Part shown: in pieces, positions 1-8,705 of the stretch
How the letters are laid out: each line of letters opens with the position of its first letter
Position numbering within the stretch: position 1 is the first letter of the stretch
From: Candidatus Cloacimonetes bacterium 4572_55
GTDB lineage: Bacteria; 4572-55
Reading direction: 5' to 3'
NCBI GenBank assembly: GCA_002084765.1
Contig: NBMB01000002.1
Span: 60,074-124,073, forward strand
DNA: 64,000 nt
Program-made: the position numbers and the translations under genes
The notes under the pieces: model-generated
The model's database searches: none
Told to the model about the DNA's origin: nothing
Seen by the model: the letters and a program-made list of their open reading frames with translations, nothing else

Positions 1-2
1 GC

Positions 3-311
3 GAATTGGGCGATAAGATGTATATTATTATCTCTGGGGAGATTGAAATTCTGGCTCAAAGCTCGAAACGAGAACATCGGATAGCAGTTTTGGGCAAATC
101 GCAGCCGGTTGGCGAGTTCGCGGTATTGGACGACGAGGCGCGTTCCGCAGGTGCTCGAGCAGTCCAGAATGTCAAGGTTTTGTCGGTAGAAAAAGAGGAA
201 TTGAAAGAGTTAATTCGGGAATTCCCAGAATTAGCTTTTGAATTTTTTAAGGTGTTGATTCGTAAAAATCGAGAGACAAATCGTCAGTTGCTCGAATTAA
301 AAAAGCAATAA
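3..311 (+). CDS. cyclic nucleotide-binding domain protein, C-terminal part
   Basis: The reading frame is open from the first bases of the window, so the gene starts upstream and only about 102 residues are seen. They begin with GDKMYIIISGEIEI, followed by VGEFAVLDDEARSAGARA, which is the phosphate-binding-cassette region of a CAP_ED/cNMP-binding beta-roll, and end in a helical tail. The family binds cAMP or cGMP in transcription factors, channels or stand-alone regulators. The canonical cassette is FGE(x)ALL-x-R-AAT. Here the GEFAVLDDEARSA version keeps Glu and Arg, so binding is plausible. No DNA-binding HTH follows, so this may be a stand-alone domain or the C-terminus of a longer protein. 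It ends 25 bp from the convergent DUF2851 gene. Confidence 0.8.
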   Translation, partial: ELGDKMYIIISGEIEILAQSSKREHRIAVLGKSQPVGEFAVLDDEARSAGARAVQNVKVLSVEKEELKELIREFPELAFEFFKVLIRKNRETNRQLLELKKQ

Positions 312-336
312 TAAGCCCGAAAAAATTAAAATCTGA

Positions 337-1899
337 TCATATCAACGGACATTGCTCGCATTGTTTCAACTGGCATATTTTTTTATGCAGCCGAATGAGT
401 CCTTGTTGAACCACGACTTTTTTCAGAAATTCCTGATTTTCATGGTCCGCTGGAACCCGCGACCCGCATCCCCACAACTTAAAAAATCCCCTTAAAATAC
501 GGTTGTCCCCTCTCGTTTTCATTGACCTGACGATATCCCAAACTCTCGTTTTTAAAGGCGCGTCGTCAATATGGCGAGCATAGCTCAGAATCAGGGGAAA
601 GACGACATTGACCATGATTTCTTGGATACGCGACTTCCCCAACAATCCTCTGTCTGCGGATTTTTTTTCAACATTGGCGTCACCATGAACTCTCTCACGG
701 AATCGATAATGATATTGCCAAAATCCTGTTGCCGGGATATGAAATTCATCATAAAATTTCGCGATTACTGCATCGGGGTCAGATTGGTCGATAATAGGTT
801 TTATCATTGCGGATAAGAGGTCTTCCGGCAAAAAATTTGTCAAAATGGAAGAAAGCGCGGCAATTCGCCTGGTGGGGTAATTCGCGGGACGGATCCCGGA
901 AAACGTCCATTCTTCCGCGGAGAGCGAAGCGGTCGGGAAGCGTCTCTTCCATGCCTTCCAGATCGATTCCATTTTCCCCAAATACTTCAGCGTCTCTTTG
1001 TCGTAAGAGAATTTTTCGTTTGTTCCCGATGGTGAGATCAGCAGACCGCTCGCTCCAAGCAGAATGGATTGCAGGGTCAACGTAAGGTGAGAAATTGATT
1101 TGTTCGGTTGATCCTTTAACCATGTCTGCAATTTGTGATAAGGGACAAACCGAGCCAGTTTTTCAAACGGCTCGCTGTTTTTAGAATAGCCCATTGCCCT
1201 GGCAATTCCCTGGTAAGCCGCGTGGTCCCAGGACCCGCTTTCCGCGTATAGTTTCTGAAATTTTTCTAATTTTTGTAGGAATCGTTTTTCCCCCAAAACA
1301 ATCAATTTGTCACAAAAGACCGCGCATCCCTCCGACGAGTCGGCGATTTTTTTTTGGCATGGATAGTGAGCGAATTGATATAGAGAATTCAGATGATCCC
1401 GCAGATCCTGCAGTGATTTGTCTAAAAAATCGTGAATCAGGAGAATAGGCGCAATTCTTCCGTTCATCTTTTTCGATCGGGGGCTGTGCGAATGATGCCA
1501 CATCACAACGTGCAGCACGACTCGGTTATAGTTCGGGTCCAAGTGATGCCCGTGACCATACCAGTCCCGGCTCTTGAGGTGCATCTCCACATCGCCTCGA
1601 CGGACGCGTCCGTTTATTTTTATTATCGTGTCTCGGAAGTCCGGTCCTGTGCTATGGTTACGAACGCCCCAATCTAATATCTCAATCGAGTGGTTTTCCG
1701 TTGTTGCCAGGTTACGCGCATCAAAGTGCCGTTCCTGCCAGATATGATACAGAAGCAGTTCGCTGATCCCAGACCCGCCTTCTCTAAATACATGTTGGCA
1801 GCAAGTGGAAAAAGAGGAGGGGTTTCGGACAAGGTAGCTCTCAACCGCTTCCCGAAATTTTGCGGTTGATATTTTTTCAGACATAATTTCATATTTCAT
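337..1899 (-). CDS. DUF2851 family protein
   Basis: This 520-residue protein has the DUF2851 layout common in Bacteroidetes and relatives. An N-terminal ISELLLYHIWQERHF region is followed by a block with NHSTGPDFRDTIIKI and GDVEMHLKSRDWYGHGH, in which conserved acidic and histidine residues recall a nuclease-like fold, though activity is unproven. A long helical middle leads to a C-terminal segment ending in CQLKQCEQCPLI, a cysteine cluster. No signal peptide is seen, so it is probably cytoplasmic. The start is uncertain: ATG at 1899 and ATG at 1884 are both possible, and neither has a strong ribosome site. It lies downstream of the small secreted protein and the MglA-like GTPase on the same strand. 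Biological role unknown. Confidence 0.8.
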   Translation of the reverse strand: MKYEIMSEKISTAKFREAVESYLVRNPSSFSTCCQHVFREGGSGISELLLYHIWQERHFDARNLATTENHSIEILDWGVRNHSTGPDFRDTIIKINGRVRRGDVEMHLKSRDWYGHGHHLDPNYNRVVLHVVMWHHSHSPRSKKMNGRIAPILLIHDFLDKSLQDLRDHLNSLYQFAHYPCQKKIADSSEGCAVFCDKLIVLGEKRFLQKLEKFQKLYAESGSWDHAAYQGIARAMGYSKNSEPFEKLARFVPYHKLQTWLKDQPNKSISHLTLTLQSILLGASGLLISPSGTNEKFSYDKETLKYLGKMESIWKAWKRRFPTASLSAEEWTFSGIRPANYPTRRIAALSSILTNFLPEDLLSAMIKPIIDQSDPDAVIAKFYDEFHIPATGFWQYHYRFRERVHGDANVEKKSADRGLLGKSRIQEIMVNVVFPLILSYARHIDDAPLKTRVWDIVRSMKTRGDNRILRGFFKLWGCGSRVPADHENQEFLKKVVVQQGLIRLHKKICQLKQCEQCPLI

Positions 1900-1964
1900 A
1901 AGCGATTATAGGAAGGGATCGAGACAGGTTTTTTGCTCGTTTCCCATCTCGATCCATTTAAAAA

Positions 1965-2528
1965 TTACTCGTTGAACAGTGCTTTCAATCGACTCCAAGA
2001 AGAGTCCTCAATATGGGTAATCACCGGGATTTCATCATCAGACGAAAGATTGACTCGCTTTTCTTCCGAATCCAGAGCCGCACTCCTCTCGACCGATATC
2101 ACAGTCTTTCCTTTCTTGATCGTTTTAAAGGCGATATAGAGGCTTTTGATCTCACTTTTTTGCAAATCAATCGTGATGATCTTATCGCCTTCCCATTTGA
2201 TTCCGTCAGGAGCCTTACCTCCGGCTTCCCGATCGGACACTCTTGTCAATGAGAGAATCTCGGAATCATAATCCATCTCCAGCTCAATCCGTCGATACTT
2301 TTCGATCATATCCGTTTTCGATATATCCAGCTTGATCCAAAAGATAGAACCTGGACGAGCGATCAGGGGCTTGCCGTCGTTTACTCCTTCAGCTGAAAGA
2401 CGAATTTCACGTTCATCTCGCTGAGATTCGATATCCGAAGATGTTGCATTGCGATCCGGTCCCGCCCATGATAATGGGCAGAAAAAAATCGAAAGCAAAA
2501 TAAGCGTCACTTGTAACAATTTGGTCAT
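1965..2528 (-). CDS. secreted protein of unknown function, possible cohesin-like fold
   Basis: The start at 2528 is chosen because an AAAGGAG site sits five bases before this ATG and the product then opens with a clean signal peptide (TKLLQVTLILLSIFFCPLSW, cleaved near AGP). A further in-frame start at 2561 would spoil the signal. The mature part, about 160 residues, is beta-rich and contains RPGSIFWIKLDI, LEMDYDSEILSLT and ITIDLQKSEIKSLYIAFK. That pattern resembles cohesin-type domains (protein-protein binding beta-sandwiches), but similarity by eye is weak. It sits 36 bp downstream of the MglA-like GTPase and 65 bp upstream of DUF2851. I do not recognise a specific family. Confidence 0.6.
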   Translation of the reverse strand: MTKLLQVTLILLSIFFCPLSWAGPDRNATSSDIESQRDEREIRLSAEGVNDGKPLIARPGSIFWIKLDISKTDMIEKYRRIELEMDYDSEILSLTRVSDREAGGKAPDGIKWEGDKIITIDLQKSEIKSLYIAFKTIKKGKTVISVERSAALDSEEKRVNLSSDDEIPVITHIEDSSWSRLKALFNE

Positions 2529-2564
2529 AGGCACTCCTTTTGGGAATAGAACCTTTCTCACTTC

Positions 2565-3173
2565 TCATTTTTTTCGTAACTGACCGCTAACTGATTGGAT
2601 CACCTGACGCGACGCGGCTTTTAAGGTATTAAACACGCCCTCTCCACTCAGCGCGCACGCCTCAAAAGCCGCTTGATTGGTCGGATTCAATTCTTTCTGC
2701 AACAGCGAGACAGGAAGGATATTCGACACATCCCGCTTATTATACTGAATCACAAATGGAAGCTCTTCAAGATCAATTCGATGAGACTTGAGATTTTCTA
2801 TCATATTTTGATAACTGAAAATATTCGCCTCCCATCTTGATTCCTGAGAATCGGCGATAAATACCAGACCGTCCAGCCCCCTTAACACCAACTTACGACT
2901 TTCGTTATAATATACTTGACCCGGAACAGTATAGACATGAATACGGGTCATCAAACCGCGTATCTTTCCTAAATTAATCGGCAAAAAATCAAAGAACAAA
3001 GTCCTTTCACCCGCGGTAGAAAGTGAAATCAACTTACCGCGAGTACTTGGACTCAGCTTGTTGTGGATATATTGCAAATTGGTTGTTTTTCCTGACAAGC
3101 CCGGTCCATAAAAAACCAACTTGCAGTTTAGCTCAGACGACACATAGTTAATGATAGCCACACGCAATCCCAA
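2565..3173 (-). CDS. MglA-like small Ras-type GTPase
   Basis: A single-domain GTPase of about 200 residues. The P-loop is FYGPGLSGKTTN near residue 22. The switch region has FFDFLPINLGKIRG, and the DxxG position is occupied by YTVPGQVYY, the TVPGQ variant seen in MglA proteins. The NKRD base-recognition motif lies at about residue 140. MglA proteins set cell polarity and steer motility machines in myxobacteria and related groups, usually with the activator MglB, which is not seen here. The start is uncertain: TTG at 3173 or GTG at 3161, the latter giving the usual short N-terminus before INYVSSELNCK. It is a paralogue of the longer GTPase at 3449-5065 and runs in the same direction, with tRNA-Ala placed between them on the other strand. 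Confidence 0.85.
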   Translation of the reverse strand: MGLRVAIINYVSSELNCKLVFYGPGLSGKTTNLQYIHNKLSPSTRGKLISLSTAGERTLFFDFLPINLGKIRGLMTRIHVYTVPGQVYYNESRKLVLRGLDGLVFIADSQESRWEANIFSYQNMIENLKSHRIDLEELPFVIQYNKRDVSNILPVSLLQKELNPTNQAAFEACALSGEGVFNTLKAASRQVIQSVSGQLRKK

Positions 3174-3301
3174 CTGTTCTCTAAAAATCTATTCGATCGA
3201 AAAAATCCCTTACCTTTAATTTACAATCCTTTGAACTACCCGCGTCGCCATGGCTATGAATAATTCAGAATGAAAAAAATGCAAATAGAATAAATTTTCT
3301 C

Positions 3302-3330
3302 TTGACCTTTATTAAAAAAATGTATATTTT
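3302..3330 (+). promoter_or_regulatory. sigma70-type promoter of tRNA-Ala
   Basis: TTGACC (3302-3307) is separated by 17 bases from TATTTT (3325-3330), about 30 bases before the mature tRNA 5' end. The A/T-rich spacer and the correct spacing make this the likely tRNA-Ala promoter. Confidence 0.6.
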
Positions 3331-3360
3331 AAATCAGGAAAGTTGATATGACTTTGGTGT

Positions 3361-3436
3361 GGGGCCGTAGCTCAATTGGGAGAGCGCATGACTGGCAGTC
3401 ATGAGGTCGTCGGTTCGATCCCGATCGGCTCCACCA
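3361..3436 (+). tRNA. tRNA-Ala (GGC)
   Basis: The 76-nt gene folds into a full cloverleaf. The acceptor stem pairs GGGGCCG with CGGCTCC, the D-arm is GCTC...GAGC, and the anticodon stem CATGA/TCATG encloses CTGGCAG with anticodon GGC. The T-arm is TCGGTTCGATCCCGA. The CCA end is encoded. It lies between two minus-strand MglA-like genes. Confidence 0.95.
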
Positions 3437-3448
3437 TTTTTTATGCAC

Positions 3449-5065
3449 TCAGGGCGTATCTTCATCATCCGACCTCACATAGAAAATTTGTCCTCCTTCC
3501 GCGTCAAATCTTACCTGAAATTTATCAAGACGTTCGGTAATTTTACGATCTATTGCGTATGTTTGAATCTCGTTCGCCACATATAGAAGATCCTGCCAAT
3601 TTAAATTATACTTCGCTAACTTCAAAATTCCTTCCGACAATGCCTGATCCAACTGATCCAACTGATCTTTGTGCGATAGATTCAACATGTCTTCCATCAA
3701 ATCCAAAAGCTGATCCCCATTCGCACGAATCCCTAAAGAGATCGTTTGCAAAGCACTGGACGCCTGAATAATCGAATTGCTATTCAAATAAAATTTTTCC
3801 AGATTGATAATAAATTCAGACACTGCTTGCGCCCGCAGTTCCTCCGGGAACTCCTCTTCCGGCTCTTCCGGCTCCTCGACAGAAAACCGTAAAAAATCGG
3901 GCAAATCACTATCTTCTTCCTCTATTTTGAGTTCTGAGTCAGATCGTGGGATTGGCTGCCTGGGAGCGTTGGAAGAAGGCTGGATCTTCTTTTTCTCAAC
4001 GCTGCGATTTTTTTTTGACTGTTCCGGGACATCCCTTTTTTTATCCATGAACTGATTCGGTAGGGGAATATCGTCAAGGTCGGGAATTTCGGACGTCTCG
4101 ATTTCGATCTTACGCAGGAGAGAGGAATCCGAGTCTGAGGAGGAGTCGGATTGCTTTGGATTATCTGCCTCCTCATCTTCATTATATAATTTGATATTTT
4201 CCAATTCTTTTTCTGTATACTGCTTACCGGGGCTTAATGAAAAGGAATCTGTACCTGTCGATTTGTTTTGCGATAGGGGAATTTCCATAAATACAGCTTC
4301 TTTTTGCTGGCTGCTATTAGGAAAGAAATCCTCGGAGAACTCAGAAAGGCTGTATTGGCTTAACTTTTTATTCCGGATCGCTGCCTCGATATTTGGATAA
4401 TCTTCTTTGGTGCTTTTTTTCGGATCGTGAGCCTCCAATTTTAACTTGGCTCCAGACCTGGCAAATGAATTACTGAAGCTGGGATTTTCGCTTAAATGTT
4501 TCAGGACTAATTTGCTGATAAATCGAAGCGTTTGGAAGATGCCGTCTCCGGTGATTGCGCATGAGGGGAAATAAGGGACTTGGTGGGGATTGAGGATTTC
4601 GTCCAAATCTTCAATCGACATAATATTTTCCAGATCTCGTTTGTTATATTGAATTATCCAAGGAATCCGGTCTAAAGAGAGACCGTGATCAATCAGATTT
4701 TCTTTGAGATTTTCCATGCTGGTGATGTTGGAATCCAGGCGTTTGAGCTGTGAATCCGCTACAAAGACCACAGCGTCCACACCGGTTAGCACAAGTTTGC
4801 GCGTCGAGTTATAATGCACCTGCCCCGGTACGGTATAAAGCTGAATACGAGTCTTGAATCCGCCTATTTTTCCGACATTCAGCGGGAGCAGATCGAAGAA
4901 TAATGTCCGATCCTTTTCGGTCGCCAAGGAAACCATTTTCCCCCGATGATCCGACGGGACATTATCGTGAATATGCTGAAGGTTTGTCGTCTTGCCTGAA
5001 AGACCCGGTCCGTAATAGACAACCTTCGCATTAACCTCTTTCGCGGCATAATTCAAAAGAACCAT
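3449..5065 (-). CDS. MglA-like GTPase with long acidic C-terminal extension
   Basis: Residues 1-200 form an MglA-type GTPase: P-loop YYGPGLSGKTTN near residue 18, FFDLLPLNVGKIGG switch, YTVPGQVHYN, and NKRD near residue 145. This part is close to the neighbouring paralogue at 2565-3173. After about residue 205 comes a 200-residue low-complexity linker rich in Ser, Asp, Glu and Lys, including an acidic SVEEPEEPEEEFPEEL run. A predicted helical C-terminal domain of about 120 residues follows (LEKFYLNSNSIIQASSAL onward). Stand-alone MglA is about 195 residues, so the tail is an add-on, perhaps for scaffold or partner binding. The start ATG gives the standard N-terminus. Expected role is cytoplasmic polarity or motility switching; no MglB-like activator is adjacent. 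Confidence 0.8.
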   Translation of the reverse strand: MVLLNYAAKEVNAKVVYYGPGLSGKTTNLQHIHDNVPSDHRGKMVSLATEKDRTLFFDLLPLNVGKIGGFKTRIQLYTVPGQVHYNSTRKLVLTGVDAVVFVADSQLKRLDSNITSMENLKENLIDHGLSLDRIPWIIQYNKRDLENIMSIEDLDEILNPHQVPYFPSCAITGDGIFQTLRFISKLVLKHLSENPSFSNSFARSGAKLKLEAHDPKKSTKEDYPNIEAAIRNKKLSQYSLSEFSEDFFPNSSQQKEAVFMEIPLSQNKSTGTDSFSLSPGKQYTEKELENIKLYNEDEEADNPKQSDSSSDSDSSLLRKIEIETSEIPDLDDIPLPNQFMDKKRDVPEQSKKNRSVEKKKIQPSSNAPRQPIPRSDSELKIEEEDSDLPDFLRFSVEEPEEPEEEFPEELRAQAVSEFIINLEKFYLNSNSIIQASSALQTISLGIRANGDQLLDLMEDMLNLSHKDQLDQLDQALSEGILKLAKYNLNWQDLLYVANEIQTYAIDRKITERLDKFQVRFDAEGGQIFYVRSDDEDTP

Positions 5066-5137
5066 GAGTGGCTTCCAGATTAAAAGATAATCAATTCAAT
5101 AAATAATTCAGATATAGGGATGCGGTGTGGCATAAAT

Positions 5138-5171
5138 ATTGAGGGCACCTCTCCAGATAAATACCCTCAAT
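5138..5171. other. 8-bp inverted repeat between thpR and the long MglA-like gene
   Basis: ATTGAGGG (5138-5145) and CCCTCAAT (5164-5171) are perfect inverted repeats separated by 18 bases. They lie 70 bp upstream of the long MglA-like gene on the minus strand. There is no T-run directly after the minus-strand arm, so a repressor operator or attenuator is as likely as a terminator of thpR. Confidence 0.35.
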
Positions 5172-5270
5172 CAATTTTATCTGATCTCCCCCTTGCTAAA
5201 CTAATTTAGAAGATATTTCGCAAGATGTCAACTAAAAACAGGATTTTTATCCGATGATCTCTGATTTCAG

Positions 5271-5846
5271 TCAGATTTTATCCGATAAGATATAAACTGC
5301 TTGGGGCGTATAAATCGGACCGAATTTTTGTAATTCGCTTTTCATCAGCACGACGCGCTTTACTGTGAAGTTATCCGACCGGAAAAATTGCCTCTCCAAC
5401 GCGTCTATATCAATAAGCGGATTGCGCCCATGTCTGACGCGACCCAATGTCAAATGGGGATGAAACGGTTTGCTCTCTTTTTCAAAACCGATTGTCTCCA
5501 GCCGACCGTCAAGCCGCTGCTTCAGATCGATCAACTCTTTCTCATTGCCCTGAATTCCTGTCCACAGCGTCCTCGGTCGATTAAAATTCGGGAATGCCCC
5601 GATTTGCTTGAAATGCAACTGAAACGGCTCTGATTCTTCAATCGTCGATTCCAATTTCTGTTTGATCCGTCTGATCTGCATTGGAGGTATTTCCCCAAAA
5701 AATTTCAAGGTGATATGCACATTTTTTGGACTAACCCATTTGACAGATTCGGCAAGCGGTCTTATCTTACGAAGGAGTCTATCTATCTGACGCCGGACTG
5801 GGTCCGGTATCTCTATTGCGATAAATGTTCGAATAAGTTGCGACAT
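5271..5846 (-). CDS. thpR: RNA 2',3'-cyclic phosphodiesterase
   Basis: A 191-residue 2H phosphoesterase. The two HxTx catalytic motifs are present as HITLKFFG near residue 44 and HPHLTLGRVRHG near residue 127, and the N-terminus RTFIAIEIPDPVRRQI is typical of LigT/ThpR. The family hydrolyses 2',3'-cyclic phosphate RNA ends and was first named as a 2'-5' RNA ligase. The start at 5846 is preferred because GGAG lies six bases upstream; ATG at 5849 is the alternative. It is divergent from the SpoIID-like gene, with only 23 bp between the two starts, so promoters must overlap or lie within the genes. Confidence 0.9.
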   Translation of the reverse strand: MSQLIRTFIAIEIPDPVRRQIDRLLRKIRPLAESVKWVSPKNVHITLKFFGEIPPMQIRRIKQKLESTIEESEPFQLHFKQIGAFPNFNRPRTLWTGIQGNEKELIDLKQRLDGRLETIGFEKESKPFHPHLTLGRVRHGRNPLIDIDALERQFFRSDNFTVKRVVLMKSELQKFGPIYTPQAVYILSDKI

Positions 5847-5869
5847 CATGTTCTCCAAAGGCGTAAATA

Positions 5870-7093
5870 ATGAAACAAGTGAAGAAATTTTTATACTTTG
5901 CTATATTGGCGATAGCGATCTGTTTCCGCGCGTCTGATTCCGACGCGTGGGATCAAGTCTCGGTAAGACTCTTCGCCTACCTTGAACCGGAGATCCTTAT
6001 TTTTTCTCCGATTTTTCCATCAGAGAAAGGAAATTATCAAGCGATTGCTTACAGCGAATCCTTTGCGTCGGGTCGCAGTTTTACGCTCTCCGAGTCCGAT
6101 TCACTCACAGTGGATATTTGCAACGACTCCCTTACAGTTGTGATAGGGAGCTATAAAATAGTAGTAGATTCGATTGTGATCAACACAAATCGACCAAATA
6201 AAAATTTAGCAGCGATCTCCGGGAAAGGCGAAACCCGTATCTATCGAGGAAATTTTAAAATCATATCCGGTCGTATCCCTATATTAATAAATATGATAGA
6301 TATTGAATTTTATCTCAATGGCGTCTTACCGTCCGAGATGCAGGCACTCTCGCCGATCGAGGCTCTCAAGACCCAGGCAGTCGTTTCCCGCAGTTACGCC
6401 CTGGCAAACAAAGGCAAACATAAAACGGAAGGATACGATTTCTGCGACTTGACGCACTGTCAGATTTATCAAGGTTACCGCGTCGAGACCGCGGCTACTC
6501 GGCGAGCTATCGAGGAGACTGCCGGGCAAGTTATGATGTATGAGAATCGGGTAGTTGAGACGCCTTTCAGCTCGAATTGTGGCGGAGTCACCGCCTCCTC
6601 GTATGAACTATGGGAGATGAAATCCCCGCTCATTTCTGTGCGTGACGATCTGTGCGCGCGATATCCCCACTATTCCTGGGATTTTGAGATAGAGAGTCGA
6701 TTATTATGGGAAATTTTGCATGCGGATCCGAGAACGAATCCAGGTAATTTTTTGGCCTCTGTCCAGATAATCAAATACGGCCCTTCTGGACGGGCGATCA
6801 AGATTCAGATTCGTGGGGAATGGGAGCGAATCGTAAGCGGTTTTATTTTTTGGGCAATATTGGCTAAAAGATTAAAATGGGGAAAGGTAAAAAGCACCCG
6901 ATTTGACCTGCGACAAAACCGCGATATTTTTATTTTCCATGGGAACGGCTTTGGACATGGCGTTGGCTTGTGTCAATCTGGCGCGATTTACCGAGCATAT
7001 CGGGGCGATTCTTACAGACAAATTTTGAAATATTATTTTCCAAAACTATGCTTATCTTCCATTGGTGTTTGGGATAGTTTTCTAAAATTTTAA
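5870..7093 (+). CDS. SpoIID/LytB domain protein, exported
   Basis: A 407-residue protein with an N-terminal export signal (KFLYFAILAIAICF, cleavage near SDA). The SpoIID/LytB core runs from about residue 143 (DIEFYLNGVLPSEMQALSP, then EALKTQAVVSRSYAL). It continues through the HCQIYQGY motif and FSSNCGGVTASSYELW, and ends with GNGFGHGVGLCQSGA near residue 360. SpoIID is a lytic transglycosylase acting on peptidoglycan stripped of stem peptides. In non-sporulating bacteria these homologues are thought to act in cell-wall remodelling or division. The conserved glutamate in VLPSEM is present. No spore genes are nearby, so a wall-turnover role is inferred. Confidence 0.88.
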   Translation: MKQVKKFLYFAILAIAICFRASDSDAWDQVSVRLFAYLEPEILIFSPIFPSEKGNYQAIAYSESFASGRSFTLSESDSLTVDICNDSLTVVIGSYKIVVDSIVINTNRPNKNLAAISGKGETRIYRGNFKIISGRIPILINMIDIEFYLNGVLPSEMQALSPIEALKTQAVVSRSYALANKGKHKTEGYDFCDLTHCQIYQGYRVETAATRRAIEETAGQVMMYENRVVETPFSSNCGGVTASSYELWEMKSPLISVRDDLCARYPHYSWDFEIESRLLWEILHADPRTNPGNFLASVQIIKYGPSGRAIKIQIRGEWERIVSGFIFWAILAKRLKWGKVKSTRFDLRQNRDIFIFHGNGFGHGVGLCQSGAIYRAYRGDSYRQILKYYFPKLCLSSIGVWDSFLKF

Positions 7094-7103
7094 AAAAATT
7101 GAA

Positions 7104-7290
7104 AAAATGCTTTATTCACAGATTATGCAGATTATGAAGATTATGAAGATGACACAGATTGAAGAGCCGCGTCATATTTTAACTTTCTGTTGACAGGATC
7201 GCGGTTAATATGTTATATTGTCGAAAGTTTTCCGCGTACTCGACTTCACAGATCATTTTCTGCGAAATCTGTGGATTCTTCCGATTCTGC
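7104..7290. repeat. dispersed CTGCG/ATTATG-type short repeat cluster
   Basis: Intergenic DNA here holds iterations of a roughly 10-base motif around AGATTATGCAGATTATGAAG (7120-7150), and again ATCTGTGGATTC / TCTGCGGAT near 7270-7290. Related motifs recur at 16420, 21670, 30744 and 37050. It looks like a lineage-specific interspersed repeat rather than coding DNA. Confidence 0.5.
7190..7219 (+). promoter_or_regulatory. sigma70-type promoter of antiporter gene
   Basis: TTGACA (7190-7195) and TATATT (7214-7219) are separated by 18 bases and lie about 100 bp upstream of the antiporter start. This is the best promoter in the intergenic region. Confidence 0.6.
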
Positions 7291-7320
7291 GGATCGTAAA
7301 TAGTTTAAAGGAGACATTTT

Positions 7321-8535
7321 TTGCTTAGGACGCTGTTTGCCTTATTGGTTTTGATATTAATTGCTTATATCGGATCCAGACATGGATTTCAGAAGAAGAT
7401 TTTGAGCCGCGGTCTATACCATTTTTTTCTTACTGGCACAGAATACATTTTTATCGGCTTGCTCTTGGGACCTCATGGTTTTGACGTGATCACCCGAGAC
7501 GTGATCATCGCTGTCAGCCCTTTCATCATTTTCGGCCTGGCTTTTGTTGGATTCATCGCTGGGAGCCAATTCGAGTGGCGTTTTATCAAGCGTTTCTCCA
7601 AGAGGATGTACATTGCGGCTATCGGCATCGATCTGTTGACATTTGTCGTTGTACTTGCGTCCTTCTATTTCCTATTCACCTGGCTTAATCTACTTGAAGA
7701 AGGGGTCTATCACCCGGTATTCATCATCGCGATTTCGGCTATGGGAGCCGCTCCCGCTAGCATTATGATGGTCCTGCGGAAATTCAAGCGATTTCATAAA
7801 TTGCCGCATCTACTTCAATTTATTTCTGGATTCGGAGACCTGATCGTTATTATTTTTTTTGGAATTTTGCTCAGTTTTGAAGACCTCTCCACGCATCAAA
7901 TTCAATTGGGATACATTGCCGGTTTTCACTGGTTTTTCATATCGATCCTTATCGGATTTGCTCTCGGTATCGCATTCTATTCTGCATTGACCATTCGCCG
8001 CCAGTCGCAAAACGAATATCTCGCGCTCCTGATCGGACTGCTGGCTTTTTCCGGCGGCATTGCATCTTATCTCCACCTATCGCCGATATTTGTCAGCGCA
8101 ATTGCGGGGATTTCTTACATCAACCTTCCGAAAGTGCGAGGCGTTGCATCCGCGCCTTTTGTTCTGGCAAAGGTAGAAAGACCGTTCTACTTTATCCTGC
8201 TGATATTAGTCGGGGCATTGTGGAACCCGACGCCGTGGTGGGCGTTTCTACTCGCCCTGGTCTACTGCCTGGTGCGGATCGGCGGAAAAACGCTCGGCGG
8301 CAATCTGGTACATCTCTTTTTTCCAGAAAAACAGGCTCCGCCGAAATGGTTCGGCATCGGGCTGACAGCGCAAGGCGGGGTGGCAATCGCGGTGATTATC
8401 AACTATCAAATCGGATACACCAGTGAGCCGATCCAAACCAGCGTCACGATCATGTTGACGGGTCTCATTCTCAATGAATTGATCAGCCCGAGTCTGTTGA
8501 CGTATCTCTGCAAACGAAATTCGGAAAGCCCTTAG
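7321..8535 (+). CDS. cation:proton antiporter (CPA2/KefB-like membrane domain)
   Basis: A 404-residue polytopic membrane protein with about 12 hydrophobic helices and no C-terminal TrkA-N domain. Diagnostic stretches include EYIFIGLLLGPHGFD early on, FALGIAF in the middle, and SGGIASYLHLSPIFVSAIAG, a typical Na+/H+ exchanger membrane segment. GLTAQGGVAIAVIINYQ near residue 345 corresponds to the late conserved helix. It should exchange Na+ or K+ for protons across the inner membrane. The start is TTG, supported by AAAGGAGA seven bases upstream and the promoter at 7190. It appears to be a single transcription unit. Confidence 0.85.
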   Translation: MLRTLFALLVLILIAYIGSRHGFQKKILSRGLYHFFLTGTEYIFIGLLLGPHGFDVITRDVIIAVSPFIIFGLAFVGFIAGSQFEWRFIKRFSKRMYIAAIGIDLLTFVVVLASFYFLFTWLNLLEEGVYHPVFIIAISAMGAAPASIMMVLRKFKRFHKLPHLLQFISGFGDLIVIIFFGILLSFEDLSTHQIQLGYIAGFHWFFISILIGFALGIAFYSALTIRRQSQNEYLALLIGLLAFSGGIASYLHLSPIFVSAIAGISYINLPKVRGVASAPFVLAKVERPFYFILLILVGALWNPTPWWAFLLALVYCLVRIGGKTLGGNLVHLFFPEKQAPPKWFGIGLTAQGGVAIAVIINYQIGYTSEPIQTSVTIMLTGLILNELISPSLLTYLCKRNSESP

Positions 8536-8632
8536 CCCTGGTTTCGGACTCCCGGTTCTCTGTTGATAATCAATCAGGATGGATCAATATCTGAAAAAAA
8601 AAAAGTTTTTAGTCACTTTTATCGATTTCTGC

Positions 8633-8661
8633 TTGACACATAACCTTATGCAAATTAGATT
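8633..8661 (+). promoter_or_regulatory. sigma70-type promoter of methyltransferase-sugar transferase-lnt run
   Basis: TTGACA (8633-8638), 17-base spacer, TAGATT (8656-8661). It lies 45 bp before the methyltransferase start and probably drives the next three genes. Confidence 0.65.
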
Positions 8662-8705
8662 AGCTGGGCGTTAACGCTTTAAACTCTAACCCATAAGTAC
8701 TCGAA

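Noticed and set aside
571..1677. Several plus-strand open frames inside the DUF2851 gene
   Set aside because: They lie wholly within a strongly supported minus-strand gene and show no domain or ribosome-site support.
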